DNA of 64,000 bases from assembly GCF_014203235.1 (NCBI RefSeq), contig NZ_JACHIN010000022.1:94444-158443 (forward strand). The letters run 5' to 3'. The notes below the pieces were generated by a model that saw nothing but the letters and a program-made list of their open reading frames with translations, ran no database searches and was not told where the DNA came from. Positions within the stretch are counted from its first letter, which is position 1. Each line of letters begins with the position of its first letter. Positions 25,123 through 35,533 of this stretch are shown here, in pieces. The DNA comes from Nonomuraea endophytica. Lineage in GTDB: Bacteria > Actinomycetota > Actinomycetes > Streptosporangiales > Streptosporangiaceae. The position numbers were made by a program, and so were the translations under genes.

Positions 25123-26547
25123 AGGTTCTTGAGTGCGGCGCAGGTCGCGAGGCTCGTCGCGGTGCCGCGGGACGCCCGGCCCTACTACCGCGCGCTGGCC
25201 GGGGCGGTGCGGGCGCGCATCCAGGACGGCCAGATCCCGGTCCGCGTGCGCATGCCAGCCGAGCGCCACCTGGCCGAGCAGCTCCGCGTCAGCCGCACCA
25301 CCGTGACCTCCGCCTACGACCTGCTGCGCGAGCAGGGCTACCTCGACAGCCGCCAGGGCTCGGGGAGCTGGACGGAGCTGCCCGACCCGGCCACCACCGT
25401 CGACAACCCGTGGCTGTCCACCGGCGACGACGGGCTGCTGCAACTGCACTGCGCCGCCCCCGCCGCCTCCTCGCACCTGCGCGAGGCCATGCTGGAGGCG
25501 GTCGACGACGTGGCCCGCTACGGCATGGGCAACGGCTACGACCCGATGGGCCTGGCCGTGCTGCGCGAGCGCATCGCCGCCCACTACGGCGCGCGCGGCC
25601 TGGCCACCCGGCCCGAGCAGATCCTCGTCACCACCGGCTCCCAGCACGCCATCCAGCTCGTCATGGGACTGCTCGTCAGCTCGGGCGACACCGTGCTCGT
25701 CGAGTCGCCCACCTATCCGCACGCCATCGACGCCGCCCGCCAGCGCGGCGCCAGGATCGCGCCGGTCGGCATCACCCACGCGGGCTGGCAGGCCGACCTG
25801 GTAGCGGGCGCGATGCGGCAGTCGGCTGCCAGGCTCGCCTACCTGATGCCCGACTTCCAGAACCCCACCGGGGCGCTCATGGACGACGCCACCCGGGCGG
25901 CGGTAGTGGGGGCTGCCCGCCGTACCGACACCATGCTGCTCATCGACGAGACCTGGGCGGAGCTCGCGATGGAGGAGGTGCCGGGCACCGCGCCGATGGC
26001 CGCCTTCGACACCGACAGCCGCGTGATCACGATCGGATCGGCGTCCAAGCTGTGGTGGGGCGGGCTGCGTATCGGCTGGATCCGCAGCACCGAGGCGCTC
26101 ACCCGCCGCCTGGCCCTGCACCGCGCGGCCGTCGACATCGCCAGCCCGGTGATGGAGCAGCTGATCGTGGCGCGGCTGTTCGATCGGATGGAGGAGACGC
26201 GGGCCGAGCGCCGCCGCACGTTGCGCGCCTCGCGTGACGCGCTCGTCGCCGCGGTGCGCGAGCACCTGCCCGAGTGGAGCTTCACCGTCCCGCGCGGCGG
26301 CGGCACCCTGTGGATACGGCTGCCGCGCGGCAACGCCATCGCCTTCGCCGAGGCCGCCGCCACCCATGGGCTACGGCTGGCGCCGGGCCCCTGGTTCGGC
26401 CTGGAGGGCACCCTGGAGTCGTACGTCCGGCTGCCGTTCACGCAGCCTCCGGCGGTGCTGGCCGAGGCGGCCCGCATGCTCGCGGCCGCCGACGCCCGCG
26501 GCCCGGTCGGCCCCCGCCCGGCCGAGACGCTCGTCCCGATGGTCTGA
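25105..26547 (+). CDS. yczR: MocR-subfamily (GntR-aminotransferase) regulator, YczR-like
   Basis: A 480-residue PLP-dependent regulator. Residues ~25-95 are a GntR winged helix (YYRALAGAVRARIQDGQIPV then RMPAERHLAEQLRVSRTTVT). The rest is a fold type I aminotransferase domain with the PLP lysine in ITIGSASKLWWGGLRIGWI and NPTGALMDD. MocR proteins read PLP or an amine as effector. GTG 25105 was preferred (AAAAGGG about 7 bases upstream); ATG 25120 is an alternative. Being divergent from yczE supports the YczR assignment. Confidence 0.87.
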   Translation: MKSGLMRFLSAAQVARLVAVPRDARPYYRALAGAVRARIQDGQIPVRVRMPAERHLAEQLRVSRTTVTSAYDLLREQGYLDSRQGSGSWTELPDPATTVDNPWLSTGDDGLLQLHCAAPAASSHLREAMLEAVDDVARYGMGNGYDPMGLAVLRERIAAHYGARGLATRPEQILVTTGSQHAIQLVMGLLVSSGDTVLVESPTYPHAIDAARQRGARIAPVGITHAGWQADLVAGAMRQSAARLAYLMPDFQNPTGALMDDATRAAVVGAARRTDTMLLIDETWAELAMEEVPGTAPMAAFDTDSRVITIGSASKLWWGGLRIGWIRSTEALTRRLALHRAAVDIASPVMEQLIVARLFDRMEETRAERRRTLRASRDALVAAVREHLPEWSFTVPRGGGTLWIRLPRGNAIAFAEAAATHGLRLAPGPWFGLEGTLESYVRLPFTQPPAVLAEAARMLAAADARGPVGPRPAETLVPMV

Positions 26548-26550
26548 GTC

Positions 26551-26602
26551 CTGGCGCGTGACCGACGAAACGATTACTGGCGCGTGACCGACGAAACGAT
26601 TA
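26551..26602. repeat. 26-bp perfect direct repeat, two copies, just after the yczR stop
   Basis: CTGGCGCGTGACCGACGAAA plus CGATTA occurs at 26551-26576 and again at 26577-26602 without change, followed by a partial third copy (CTGGCGTG). It begins three bases after the yczR stop codon. Confidence 0.9.
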
Positions 26603-26620
26603 CTGGCGTGCGGACAGCGA

Positions 26621-26656
26621 AACGCCCGGCCCCTCGGGACAGGAGGGCCGGGCGTT
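26621..26656. terminator. Bidirectional terminator
   Basis: Perfect 12-bp stem AACGCCCGGCCC / GGGCCGGGCGTT (26621-26632, 26645-26656) with a 12-base loop, between the convergent yczR and a secreted-protein gene. Confidence 0.8.
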
Positions 26657-26671
26657 CCGCTTGCGCTGTGA

Positions 26672-27166
26672 CTAGTGGCGAATGACCTTCACCCAGTCGG
26701 TCGCGGCCGAGCCCTCGAGGTACCTGCTGCCCTCGAAGACCGCCTTCCACGTGCCGGAGGCCCAGGCGCGGGCGTCGGTCTGGAAGTAGCCGCCCTGGTC
26801 CGTGCGGACCGTGTCGACGTAGTGCCAGCGGCCGGAGTAGTTCGGCTTGAAGAGGATCGTGATCCGCTTGCCGCCGAGCCAGTACCAGCTGCCCTCACGG
26901 CAGTGGTCGGCGTTGAACACCTGCACGTAGCCGTTGATGTAGTCATCGTCGCACTGCACCGAGAGCTTGCCCTCAAGGGTCAGCCTCGAGCCCTTCCAGA
27001 CCGGCTCCGGGTTGGCGTCGAACGACAGGCGGGTGTTGCCGCCGTCGCCGTAGTCGCCGGTGTCGAAGCCCAGGCCGGGAGGTTCGGCCATGGCGGGAGT
27101 GGCGGTCGCCAGCACGGCGGTGCCGAGCGCGGCAGCAGCTGCCGCGGCCGCGAGACGTCGCATCAT
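26672..27166 (-). CDS. Small secreted protein, beta-rich
   Basis: A 164-residue protein with a Sec signal peptide (MMRRLAAAAAAAALGTAVLA, cleavage likely after ATPAMA). The mature part has the pattern DANPEPVWKGSRLTLEGKLS, CDDDYINGYVQVFNADHC, and YFQTDARAWASGTWKAVFEG, which looks like an Ig-like beta-sandwich domain of the type found in actinomycete secreted proteins that respond to mechanical or ligand roles. Two cysteines are spaced for one disulfide. Function unknown. It shares the direction of the Pro-rich secreted gene upstream of it, and both have a W-x-A-x-F-x-G-like C-terminal strand. Confidence 0.8.
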   Translation of the reverse strand: MMRRLAAAAAAAALGTAVLATATPAMAEPPGLGFDTGDYGDGGNTRLSFDANPEPVWKGSRLTLEGKLSVQCDDDYINGYVQVFNADHCREGSWYWLGGKRITILFKPNYSGRWHYVDTVRTDQGGYFQTDARAWASGTWKAVFEGSRYLEGSAATDWVKVIRH

Positions 27167-27292
27167 CTAAAAACTTCCTTCCCCGTCGAGACGTGCTCCG
27201 GGACAGAACGCGTCTACGCCAATGACGCGCAAAGGCAGGGAAAGGTTGCCTCAAGAACGATCACGATTCGGCAACGACCGTTAAGGCGGAGG

Positions 27293-28351
27293 TCAAGGAC
27301 GATCTCCGATTTGTTCGACTGAGGAGAGTTCCGCGGCGTAGTGACCGGTTCCAGGGAAGCGGGCCCGCCACTGTCCCTTCGGGGAGCCCAGCACGGTCTT
27401 GCCGAACTTGCCCAGCTCCGTGGTGGTCGCCACGGCCTCCTGCTTCCATGGCGCGTCGTCGTCGCGGCGGTGGAGGATCTCCATGCGCTGGTTGCCGAAC
27501 GGCGAGTAGTCGGTGAAGCCCATCGGGTCCACCCGGGTCAGCACGCCGCGCAGCCGCACGGCCTTCGTGCCGGGCACCTTGGTGGCCTGCACCGAGGTGA
27601 GGCGGGTCTCCTTGCGCAGCTTGAACGTCTTGTAGGCGGTCACGCTCCGGCCGTCGGGGCTCGTCGCCGTGGCGGCGATCGTCCAGGTGCCCGACGGGTA
27701 GTAGCGGGTGAGGCCCTTCTCGGGCAGGAAGCGCCAGGTCTGCCAGCCGTCGCCGCGGCGCATCGGCCGGCCCTGCTCCTCGTGCCACTGCGGCGCCTGC
27801 CCGGGTACGGCCAGCCCGGGTGCGGGCAGCGGCGCGGGAGCCAGCGGTGCGGGCGGCAGCGGCGCCGGCAGCGGCGGGACCTGGGAGGGCGCGACCGACG
27901 GCAGCACGGACGGCGCCACGGACGGCAGGGCCGACGGAACAGCAGACGGGGCCACCGACGGCAGCGCCGACGGCACCGCGGACGGCGCGACAGAGGGCAG
28001 AGCGGACGGGACGGCGGACGGCGCGACGGACGGGACAGCGGACGGAACGGCGGTGGGCGTGGGCAGCGGGGGCGTGGGCAGCGGCGGCGGGTCCACCGGG
28101 TCGACCGGAGGCGCGGGCGCCCCGTCCGGTGGCGCGCCCGGGTCCACCTTGACAGTGACCCCTTCGCGGCCGTCCACCCCCTGGGCGACGACCTCGATGA
28201 TGAGGCGGACCGATCCGGTGGGCCCGACCACCGGATCGGCCGGACGTATCGTGATCTCTCTGATGGCGGGCTCGCTCGCCGCATTGGCCACCGGCACGGG
28301 TACCGCGAGGGCCCCCGCCGCGAGCGAAGCCAGAAGGACTCTACTGGTCAT
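27293..28351 (-). CDS. Secreted protein with proline-rich tetrapeptide-repeat linker
   Basis: A 352-residue protein. A signal peptide (MTSRVLLASLAAGALAVPVP then VANA-A) precedes a ~55-residue N domain (IREITIRPADPVVGPTGSVR), a long linker, and a ~150-residue C domain (WHEEQGRPMRRGDGWQTWRF ... GQWRARFPGTGHYAAELSS) related in style to the small secreted protein downstream. The linker has PSAV/PSAL/PSVA tetrapeptides repeated about 13 times. ATG 28372 (seven more residues) is an alternative start. The downstream domain has repeated F-x-x-T strands typical of Ig-like modules. Function unknown; probably cell-surface or extracellular. Confidence 0.8.
   Translation of the reverse strand: MTSRVLLASLAAGALAVPVPVANAASEPAIREITIRPADPVVGPTGSVRLIIEVVAQGVDGREGVTVKVDPGAPPDGAPAPPVDPVDPPPLPTPPLPTPTAVPSAVPSVAPSAVPSALPSVAPSAVPSALPSVAPSAVPSALPSVAPSVLPSVAPSQVPPLPAPLPPAPLAPAPLPAPGLAVPGQAPQWHEEQGRPMRRGDGWQTWRFLPEKGLTRYYPSGTWTIAATATSPDGRSVTAYKTFKLRKETRLTSVQATKVPGTKAVRLRGVLTRVDPMGFTDYSPFGNQRMEILHRRDDDAPWKQEAVATTTELGKFGKTVLGSPKGQWRARFPGTGHYAAELSSVEQIGDRP
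27891..28046. repeat. 12-bp repeat coding for the Pro-rich linker, about 13 units
   Basis: About thirteen 12-base units (on the + strand like GCGACGGACGGC / AGCGCCGACGGC) without indels. On the minus coding strand they encode P-S-[AV]-[AVL] units. Confidence 0.88.
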
Positions 28352-28419
28352 GATCAAGACGGTAGGAACCATCCGGTAATGGCCAGGGGTAGGACACACG
28401 CCCCCAACGGCAAAAGCCG

Positions 28420-30258
<1,839 letters not shown>

Positions 30259-30409
30259 GCGCCCGCCTCCCAGTCAGTATTCACTTGCACGAGTGGGATG
30301 CATCGCACCACACGCCGGGGGCAGCGGCAAGACCCTGTGGGACAGCTTCATCAGGCCGGTCACGTAGAGTGTTGGATCACATGCACAACGTGTCGTTCGG
30401 GGGGCGCGC

Positions 30410-31897
30410 ATGAGCAGCAGCGGCAGGACGTTCTTCGGCCATCCCTGGGGTCTGGCCACGCTCTTCGGCACCGAGATGTGGGAACGTTTCAGCTGGTACG
30501 GCCTGCGCGCCATCCTGGCCACCTTCCTGGCCGCCTCCCCGGCGACCGGCGGCCTCGGCCTGACCGAGGAGACCGCCCAAGCCGTCGTCGGCGTCTACGG
30601 CGCGCTCATCTACCTCGTCGCATTGCCCGGCGGCTGGGTCGCCGACCGCATCCTGGGCGCCCGCAGGTCGGTGTTCTGGGGCGGCTTCATCATCATGCTG
30701 GGCCACATCAGCATGGCCATCCCGGTCCAGGGCCCCGTCTTCATCGCGGTCGGCCTGCTGCTCATCATCACCGGCACCGGCCTGCTCAAGCCCAACATCT
30801 CGGTGATGGTCGGCAAGCTCTACCCCGAGGGCGACGACGGCCGCCGCGACTCCGGCTTCTCGCTGTTCTACCTGGGCATCAACCTCGGCGCCTTCTTCGC
30901 CCCGCTGGTCGTGGGCTGGCTGGCCGCCGACGACCGCTGGCACCTGGGCTTCGGCGCGGCGGCGGTCGGCATGGCGCTCGGCCTGGTGCAATACACCATC
31001 GGCCGCAAGCAGCTGCGCGGCGTCGGCGACCGGCCCGGCGAGCCGCTGACCCCGGCCGAGCGCACCAAGGTCCTGCGGCTGACGCTGGTCAGCGTCGTCG
31101 TCGTGCTGGCCGTCCTGGCCGTCTGGATCGCCAGCGGCACCTTCGACCTCGACCGCTTCACGCTGGTCGTGACCGTCGTCATCCTGGCCGTGCCGATCGT
31201 CTACTTCCTCTACGTGCTGCGCGGCCCCCACGAGCTGACCGCCGACGAACGCTCCAAGATGAAGGCCTACATCTGGTTGTTCATCGCCGCGGCCATCTTC
31301 TGGATGATCTACGACCTGGCGCCGAGCAAGCTGCTGTTCTTCGCCCAGAACAACACCGACCTCAGCCTGCTGGGCGTGCCAATCCAGGCGGCCACCACGC
31401 AGTCGTTCAACCCGCTGTTCATCATGATCTTCGTACCGGTGTTCGCGGCGCTCTGGCTCAAGCTCGGCAACCGGGTCAGCACGCCGCAGAAGTTCGCGTT
31501 CGCGCTGATCATGGTCGGCCTGAGCTTCGTCGTCATGGCGCTGGCCGCCAAACTCGCCGAGAGCGGCAAGGTCAGCGTGTGGTGGCTGGTGCTCGTCTAC
31601 CTCATCCAGGTTTTCGGCGAGCTGGCGCTGAGCCCGGTCGGGCTTTCGGTCACGACCAAGCTCGCGCCCGCGGCCTTCAAGGGCCAGATGCTCGGCGTGT
31701 GGTTCATCGCCGTCTCGGTCGGCGACGCCGTGGGCGGCCAGACCGGCAGGCTGAGCAGCGTCATGTCCGACACCACGTACTACCTGGTCCTCGCCGCGAT
31801 GGCGATCGTCGCGGGGGTGGCGCTGTTCATGTTCGTGCGCAAGCTGAGGGAGATGATGGCCGAGCACGACACGCCGACGATGCCCCCGATCCGGTAA
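30410..31897 (+). CDS. POT-family proton-coupled peptide transporter
   Basis: A 495-residue MFS-fold membrane protein of the proton-dependent oligopeptide transporter (PTR2/DtpT) family with ~12-14 helices. The family E-x-x-E-R-F motif is present (TEMWERFSWYGLRA), and the PTR2 signature region GFSLFYLGINLGAFFAPLV. The ATG follows a GGGGGGCGCG stretch. It imports di- and tripeptides. A TRIC gene follows after 10 bases. Confidence 0.93.
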   Translation: MSSSGRTFFGHPWGLATLFGTEMWERFSWYGLRAILATFLAASPATGGLGLTEETAQAVVGVYGALIYLVALPGGWVADRILGARRSVFWGGFIIMLGHISMAIPVQGPVFIAVGLLLIITGTGLLKPNISVMVGKLYPEGDDGRRDSGFSLFYLGINLGAFFAPLVVGWLAADDRWHLGFGAAAVGMALGLVQYTIGRKQLRGVGDRPGEPLTPAERTKVLRLTLVSVVVVLAVLAVWIASGTFDLDRFTLVVTVVILAVPIVYFLYVLRGPHELTADERSKMKAYIWLFIAAAIFWMIYDLAPSKLLFFAQNNTDLSLLGVPIQAATTQSFNPLFIMIFVPVFAALWLKLGNRVSTPQKFAFALIMVGLSFVVMALAAKLAESGKVSVWWLVLVYLIQVFGELALSPVGLSVTTKLAPAAFKGQMLGVWFIAVSVGDAVGGQTGRLSSVMSDTTYYLVLAAMAIVAGVALFMFVRKLREMMAEHDTPTMPPIR

Positions 31898-31907
31898 AAC
31901 TTCCACC

Positions 31908-32522
31908 GTGTCCGAAATTCTCGACCTGGCCGGAATCTTTGTCTTCGCCCTCACCGGGGCGCTCATGGGCGTGCGCAAACGGCTGGACGTGGTCGGGATG
32001 GCGGTGCTCGCCTCGATGACCGCGCTGGGCGGAGGCATCGTCCGCGACCTCATCCTCAACGTACGGCCCGCCGCCTTCCAGAGCCTCGGCTACGTCCTGG
32101 TGCCGCTCGTCGCCACGGTCATCGTCGCCTTCTGGCATCCGCACGTGGCCAGGGTGATGCCCGCCATCATGATCCTCGACGCGGCGGGCCTCGGGCTGTT
32201 CTGCGCGGTCGGCACCGAGAAGGCCCTCGAATACGGCCTGAACCCCCTGCACGCGACCCTGCTCGGCGTGACCACGGCGGTCGGCGGCGGCATGCTGCGC
32301 GACCTGCTGGCCGGCGAGATCCCGACCTTGTTGTACGACCGCCAGCTCTACGCCGTGCCCGCGATGGTCGGCTCCGCCGTGATGGCCGCCCTCTACGTCT
32401 ACGACCTGCACGGCTGGCCCGCGACGCTGGCGGCAGCCGTGATCGCCTTCGTCCTGCGCATCGCCGCCATGAGGTACGGCTGGCGCGCACCCCTGGCCCG
32501 CGGCGTCCGCCCCGACGGCTAA
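31908..32522 (+). CDS. TRIC-family cation channel protein (UPF0126/YadS)
   Basis: A 204-residue membrane protein with seven predicted helices made of two related halves. Each half has the TRIC glycine motif and charged end (LGGGIVRDLIL and VGGGMLRDLLA). The prokaryotic TRIC channels conduct K+/Na+. GTG 31908 is the start (VSEILDLAGIFVFALTGALM). The gene ends tail-to-tail with the minus-strand permease gene, overlapping by four bases. Confidence 0.9.
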   Translation: MSEILDLAGIFVFALTGALMGVRKRLDVVGMAVLASMTALGGGIVRDLILNVRPAAFQSLGYVLVPLVATVIVAFWHPHVARVMPAIMILDAAGLGLFCAVGTEKALEYGLNPLHATLLGVTTAVGGGMLRDLLAGEIPTLLYDRQLYAVPAMVGSAVMAALYVYDLHGWPATLAAAVIAFVLRIAAMRYGWRAPLARGVRPDG

Positions 32523-33325
32523 CCCTTCTCGGCCCCCTGGTTCTGGTCGCGGACGAAGTGGCGCTGGAAGACGACGAAGATGACGGCGACCGGGATCGTC
32601 GCCAGCAGCGCGGCGGCGAGCTTGAGCGGGAACTGGGTGCCGACGCCGAGCGAGCCGCTGACCAGGTCGGCCAGCCCGCGCGGCAGCGTGAACAGCGACG
32701 GGTTCTGCACGGCGACCAGCGTGTGCGGGAACTCGTTCCACGCGCTCTGGAACGACAGGATCGTCAGCGTGATCAGCGCGGGCCGCGACATCGGCAGGAC
32801 CACGGACCAGAAGACGCGGAAGGTCCCCGCGCCGTCCATGCGGGCCGCCTCCTCGACGCTGCGCGGCACGGATTCGAAGAATTGCTTCATCACGAACACC
32901 CCGGCGGCGTCGGCGATGATCGGCAGGATCAGGGCGAGGTAGGAGTCGTACATCCCCAGCTGGTTCAAGACCAGAAATTTCGGGATAAACAGCACGACGC
33001 CCGGCACCGCCATCACCGCGATGATCGCCGCGAACAGCCCGCGCCGCCCCCGGAACCGCAGCCTCGCCAGCGCGTACCCGGCCATCGAGTCCAGCAGCAC
33101 CCGCCCCAGCGTGAGCACCACGGTGACCAGCAGCGAGTTCGCCAGCCAGACCGGCATGCCCGTGCCGAAGAACACCCGCTCGAACGCCGACAGCGTGGCC
33201 GGGTCGGGGATGGGCGAGAGCGGGTGCGCGGTGGCGTCGGGACCGGTCTTGAACGAGTTGGCGATCTGGATGACGAACGGGTAGACGAAGGCGATCGAGA
33301 AGACGATCAGGATGACGCGCCTCAT
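32519..33325 (-). CDS. Sugar ABC transporter permease (MalG/CUT1 type)
   Basis: A 268-residue inner-membrane subunit of a CUT1 family carbohydrate importer. It has six helices and the EAA loop (EEAARMDGAGTFRVFWSVVL) that docks the ATPase. It overlaps the upstream permease by four bases (ATGA), which fixes the ATG at 33325. It is the last gene of the lacI-led operon. Confidence 0.93.
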   Translation of the reverse strand: MRRVILIVFSIAFVYPFVIQIANSFKTGPDATAHPLSPIPDPATLSAFERVFFGTGMPVWLANSLLVTVVLTLGRVLLDSMAGYALARLRFRGRRGLFAAIIAVMAVPGVVLFIPKFLVLNQLGMYDSYLALILPIIADAAGVFVMKQFFESVPRSVEEAARMDGAGTFRVFWSVVLPMSRPALITLTILSFQSAWNEFPHTLVAVQNPSLFTLPRGLADLVSGSLGVGTQFPLKLAAALLATIPVAVIFVVFQRHFVRDQNQGAEKG

Positions 33326-34305
33326 GCCTTGCGCTCCCTCATGATCCAGCGCTGGAGCAGCGTCAGGAGGACGATGATCAGGAAGAGCACGAACGAGATC
33401 GCCGTGCCCGCGCCGTAGTCGAAGTCGCGGAAGGCCGTCCGGTACGACAGGAACGCGGGCGTCAGCGTGGTCTTGGCGGGATCGCCCTGGCTCATCACGT
33501 AGATCTGGTCGAACACCTGCCAGGTGCCGATCAGCCCGAGCGTCAGCACGAGGAACATCGTCGGCTTCAGCAGCGGCAGCGTCACCTTGCGGAAGCGCTG
33601 CGCGCGCGAGGCCCCGTCGATCATGGCCGCCTCGTCGAGCGTGCGCGGGATGTTCTGCAGCGCCGCGAGGAACATGAGCATGAACGTGCCCGACGTCGTC
33701 CACACCACCAGCGCGATGATCGCGCACATCGCCACGCTCGGCCCCGACAGCCACTCCCACCAGCTCAGGCCCAGCATGCCGTGCCCGGTGAGCGCGGCCG
33801 GCGGGTCGCCGATGAGCAGGTGGATAACCCCGCGCGGGTCGGTGAACCACTGCGGCCCGTCCGCCCCCAGGAACGCCAGGACCTGGTTGACCGCCCCGGA
33901 GTTGCTGAAGATGAACAGGAACACCACGCTGATCGCCACCGAGCTGGTCACCGAGGGGAAGTAGAACGCGGTGCGGAAGAACGTCTTGCGCTTGTTCACC
34001 GCCAGCGCGAGGCCCAGCGCCAGCGCCGTCTGCAGCGGCACGACCACGGCGACGTAGTAGATGTTGTTGCGGATGCTGGTCATGAAGTTCTCGCGGGCCA
34101 GGCCGTCCTCGGTGAACAGCCGCGCGTAGTTCTCCCCGCCCACGTACGGCACGCCCGCCCGGAACGGGCTGCCCTGCCCGTTCCACCCGGTCAGGCTCAC
34201 CCAGAGCGCCATGAGGATCGGCAGCAGCATGAACAGCCCGAGGATCGCCACCACCGGCGCCACGAACAGCCACCCCGCGAGATTCTCCCTGGTACGGCTG
34301 CGCAT
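33322..34305 (-). CDS. Sugar ABC transporter permease (MalF/CUT1 type)
   Basis: A 327-residue permease with six helices (FVAPVVAILGLFMLLPILMA, VAVVVPLQTALALGLALAV, VAISVVFLFIFS and others) and the EAA loop LDEAAMIDGASRAQRFRKVT. A ~35-residue periplasmic stretch between helices 3 and 4 (AFLGADGPQWFTDPRGVIHL) is typical of the lactose/melibiose-type subgroup. It lies four bases after the binding-protein stop and overlaps the second permease. Confidence 0.93.
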   Translation of the reverse strand: MRSRTRENLAGWLFVAPVVAILGLFMLLPILMALWVSLTGWNGQGSPFRAGVPYVGGENYARLFTEDGLARENFMTSIRNNIYYVAVVVPLQTALALGLALAVNKRKTFFRTAFYFPSVTSSVAISVVFLFIFSNSGAVNQVLAFLGADGPQWFTDPRGVIHLLIGDPPAALTGHGMLGLSWWEWLSGPSVAMCAIIALVVWTTSGTFMLMFLAALQNIPRTLDEAAMIDGASRAQRFRKVTLPLLKPTMFLVLTLGLIGTWQVFDQIYVMSQGDPAKTTLTPAFLSYRTAFRDFDYGAGTAISFVLFLIIVLLTLLQRWIMRERKA

Positions 34306-34309
34306 GACG

Positions 34310-35533
34310 TCAGCCGAGCGCGCTTTCGGTGTTCTTCTGGAGCCTGGCCAGGATCGCCTTGGGATCCTGGGTGGCGAGCTGCTGCAGCGAGGTGTCGTAG
34401 TCCTGCAGGACGCTGTCCATCTTGGGCACGGTCACCGGCCCCTGCGCGTACTCGGCGCCGTTGACGAACGCGCCGTCGCCGGGGAACTCCTTGAGGTAGG
34501 CGTCCTTGGCCGACTGCCGTGAGGGCATGACGCCGAAGGCCTTGGCGAAGACCATCTGCTGCTCGGCCTTGGTCATCGCCTCCACGAACGAGATCGCCGC
34601 CGCCTTGTTCTTCGACTTGGCGGCGATGCCCCAGCAGTTGGTGAACGACAGCGTGCCCTTGCCCTTGGGCCCGGCGGGCAGCTCGTGCGCCGAGTAGGCG
34701 ACGCCGGGGTAGTCGGCCCGCATCGCGCCCTTGATCCAGTTGCCCTCGATCGTCATCGCGGCCCTGCCCTTGCCGAACGCCTCGCCGCCCCACTCGGCGT
34801 CGAGCGCCTTGGCGAACTGGGCCCGCTTGTCCGCCATCAGGCCCTTGACGTACTCCAGCGCGGCCAGGTTCTCCGGGGTGTCGCCGGTGGCCTGCTTGCC
34901 GTCCTTGCTGGTGATCCACCCGCCGGACTGCACCATGAAGACGCCGAGCCGGTCGCGGGTGTCGCTGAACGTCAGCGGCGCCACGCCCTTGATCTTCTTG
35001 GTGACGGCGGTGAGCTCTTCCCAGGTGGTGGGGATGTCATCGGCGGTGAGCCCGTTCTTCTTCCACAGCTCGTCGTTGACGACCAGGGCGAGCGTGGAGA
35101 AGTCCTTGGGCGCGCAGTAGAACCTGCCGTCGTAGGTGAAGGTCTCGCGCAGGCTCGGGTAGAAGTCCTGGGCGTCGGAGATCTTGTCGCCGTAGGGCTC
35201 CAGGGCGCCCACGCCGGCGTAGTCGCCGAAGCGGGCGGCGTCGACGTAGAAGACGTCCGGCGGATTGCTGCCCGCGAACGCCTGGCCGAGCTGCTGGTGG
35301 ATGTCCTGCGCCGGGGTGACGGCGGCGGTGTTGCCGCTGGCCTTGGCCCAGGACTCGGCCGCCTGCTTGACCGCGTTCGTCTCGGCGTCGCCGGAGGAGG
35401 CCATGAGGACCTGGAGCGCGGCCGGGCCGCTGCTCTGCTGCGCGGGCGCCGCCTGCTGGTCGTCGAAGCCACTGCCGCAGGCCGTGGCCGACAGGAGTAC
35501 GGCTGCCGCCGCGGGGATCGCGAGGCGTTTCAT
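34310..35533 (-). CDS. Sugar ABC transporter substrate-binding lipoprotein
   Basis: A 407-residue extracellular solute-binding protein (family 1). The signal peptide MKRLAIPAAAAVLLSATACG ends in a lipobox (SATAC), so it is anchored to the outer face of the membrane. Conserved parts are PPDVFYVDAARFGDYA, IPTTWEELTAVTKKIKG, and GRAAMTIEGNWIKG. Sugar specificity cannot be read. ATG 35533 overlaps the lacI stop by four bases, coupling the two genes. Confidence 0.93.
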   Translation of the reverse strand: MKRLAIPAAAAVLLSATACGSGFDDQQAAPAQQSSGPAALQVLMASSGDAETNAVKQAAESWAKASGNTAAVTPAQDIHQQLGQAFAGSNPPDVFYVDAARFGDYAGVGALEPYGDKISDAQDFYPSLRETFTYDGRFYCAPKDFSTLALVVNDELWKKNGLTADDIPTTWEELTAVTKKIKGVAPLTFSDTRDRLGVFMVQSGGWITSKDGKQATGDTPENLAALEYVKGLMADKRAQFAKALDAEWGGEAFGKGRAAMTIEGNWIKGAMRADYPGVAYSAHELPAGPKGKGTLSFTNCWGIAAKSKNKAAAISFVEAMTKAEQQMVFAKAFGVMPSRQSAKDAYLKEFPGDGAFVNGAEYAQGPVTVPKMDSVLQDYDTSLQQLATQDPKAILARLQKNTESALG

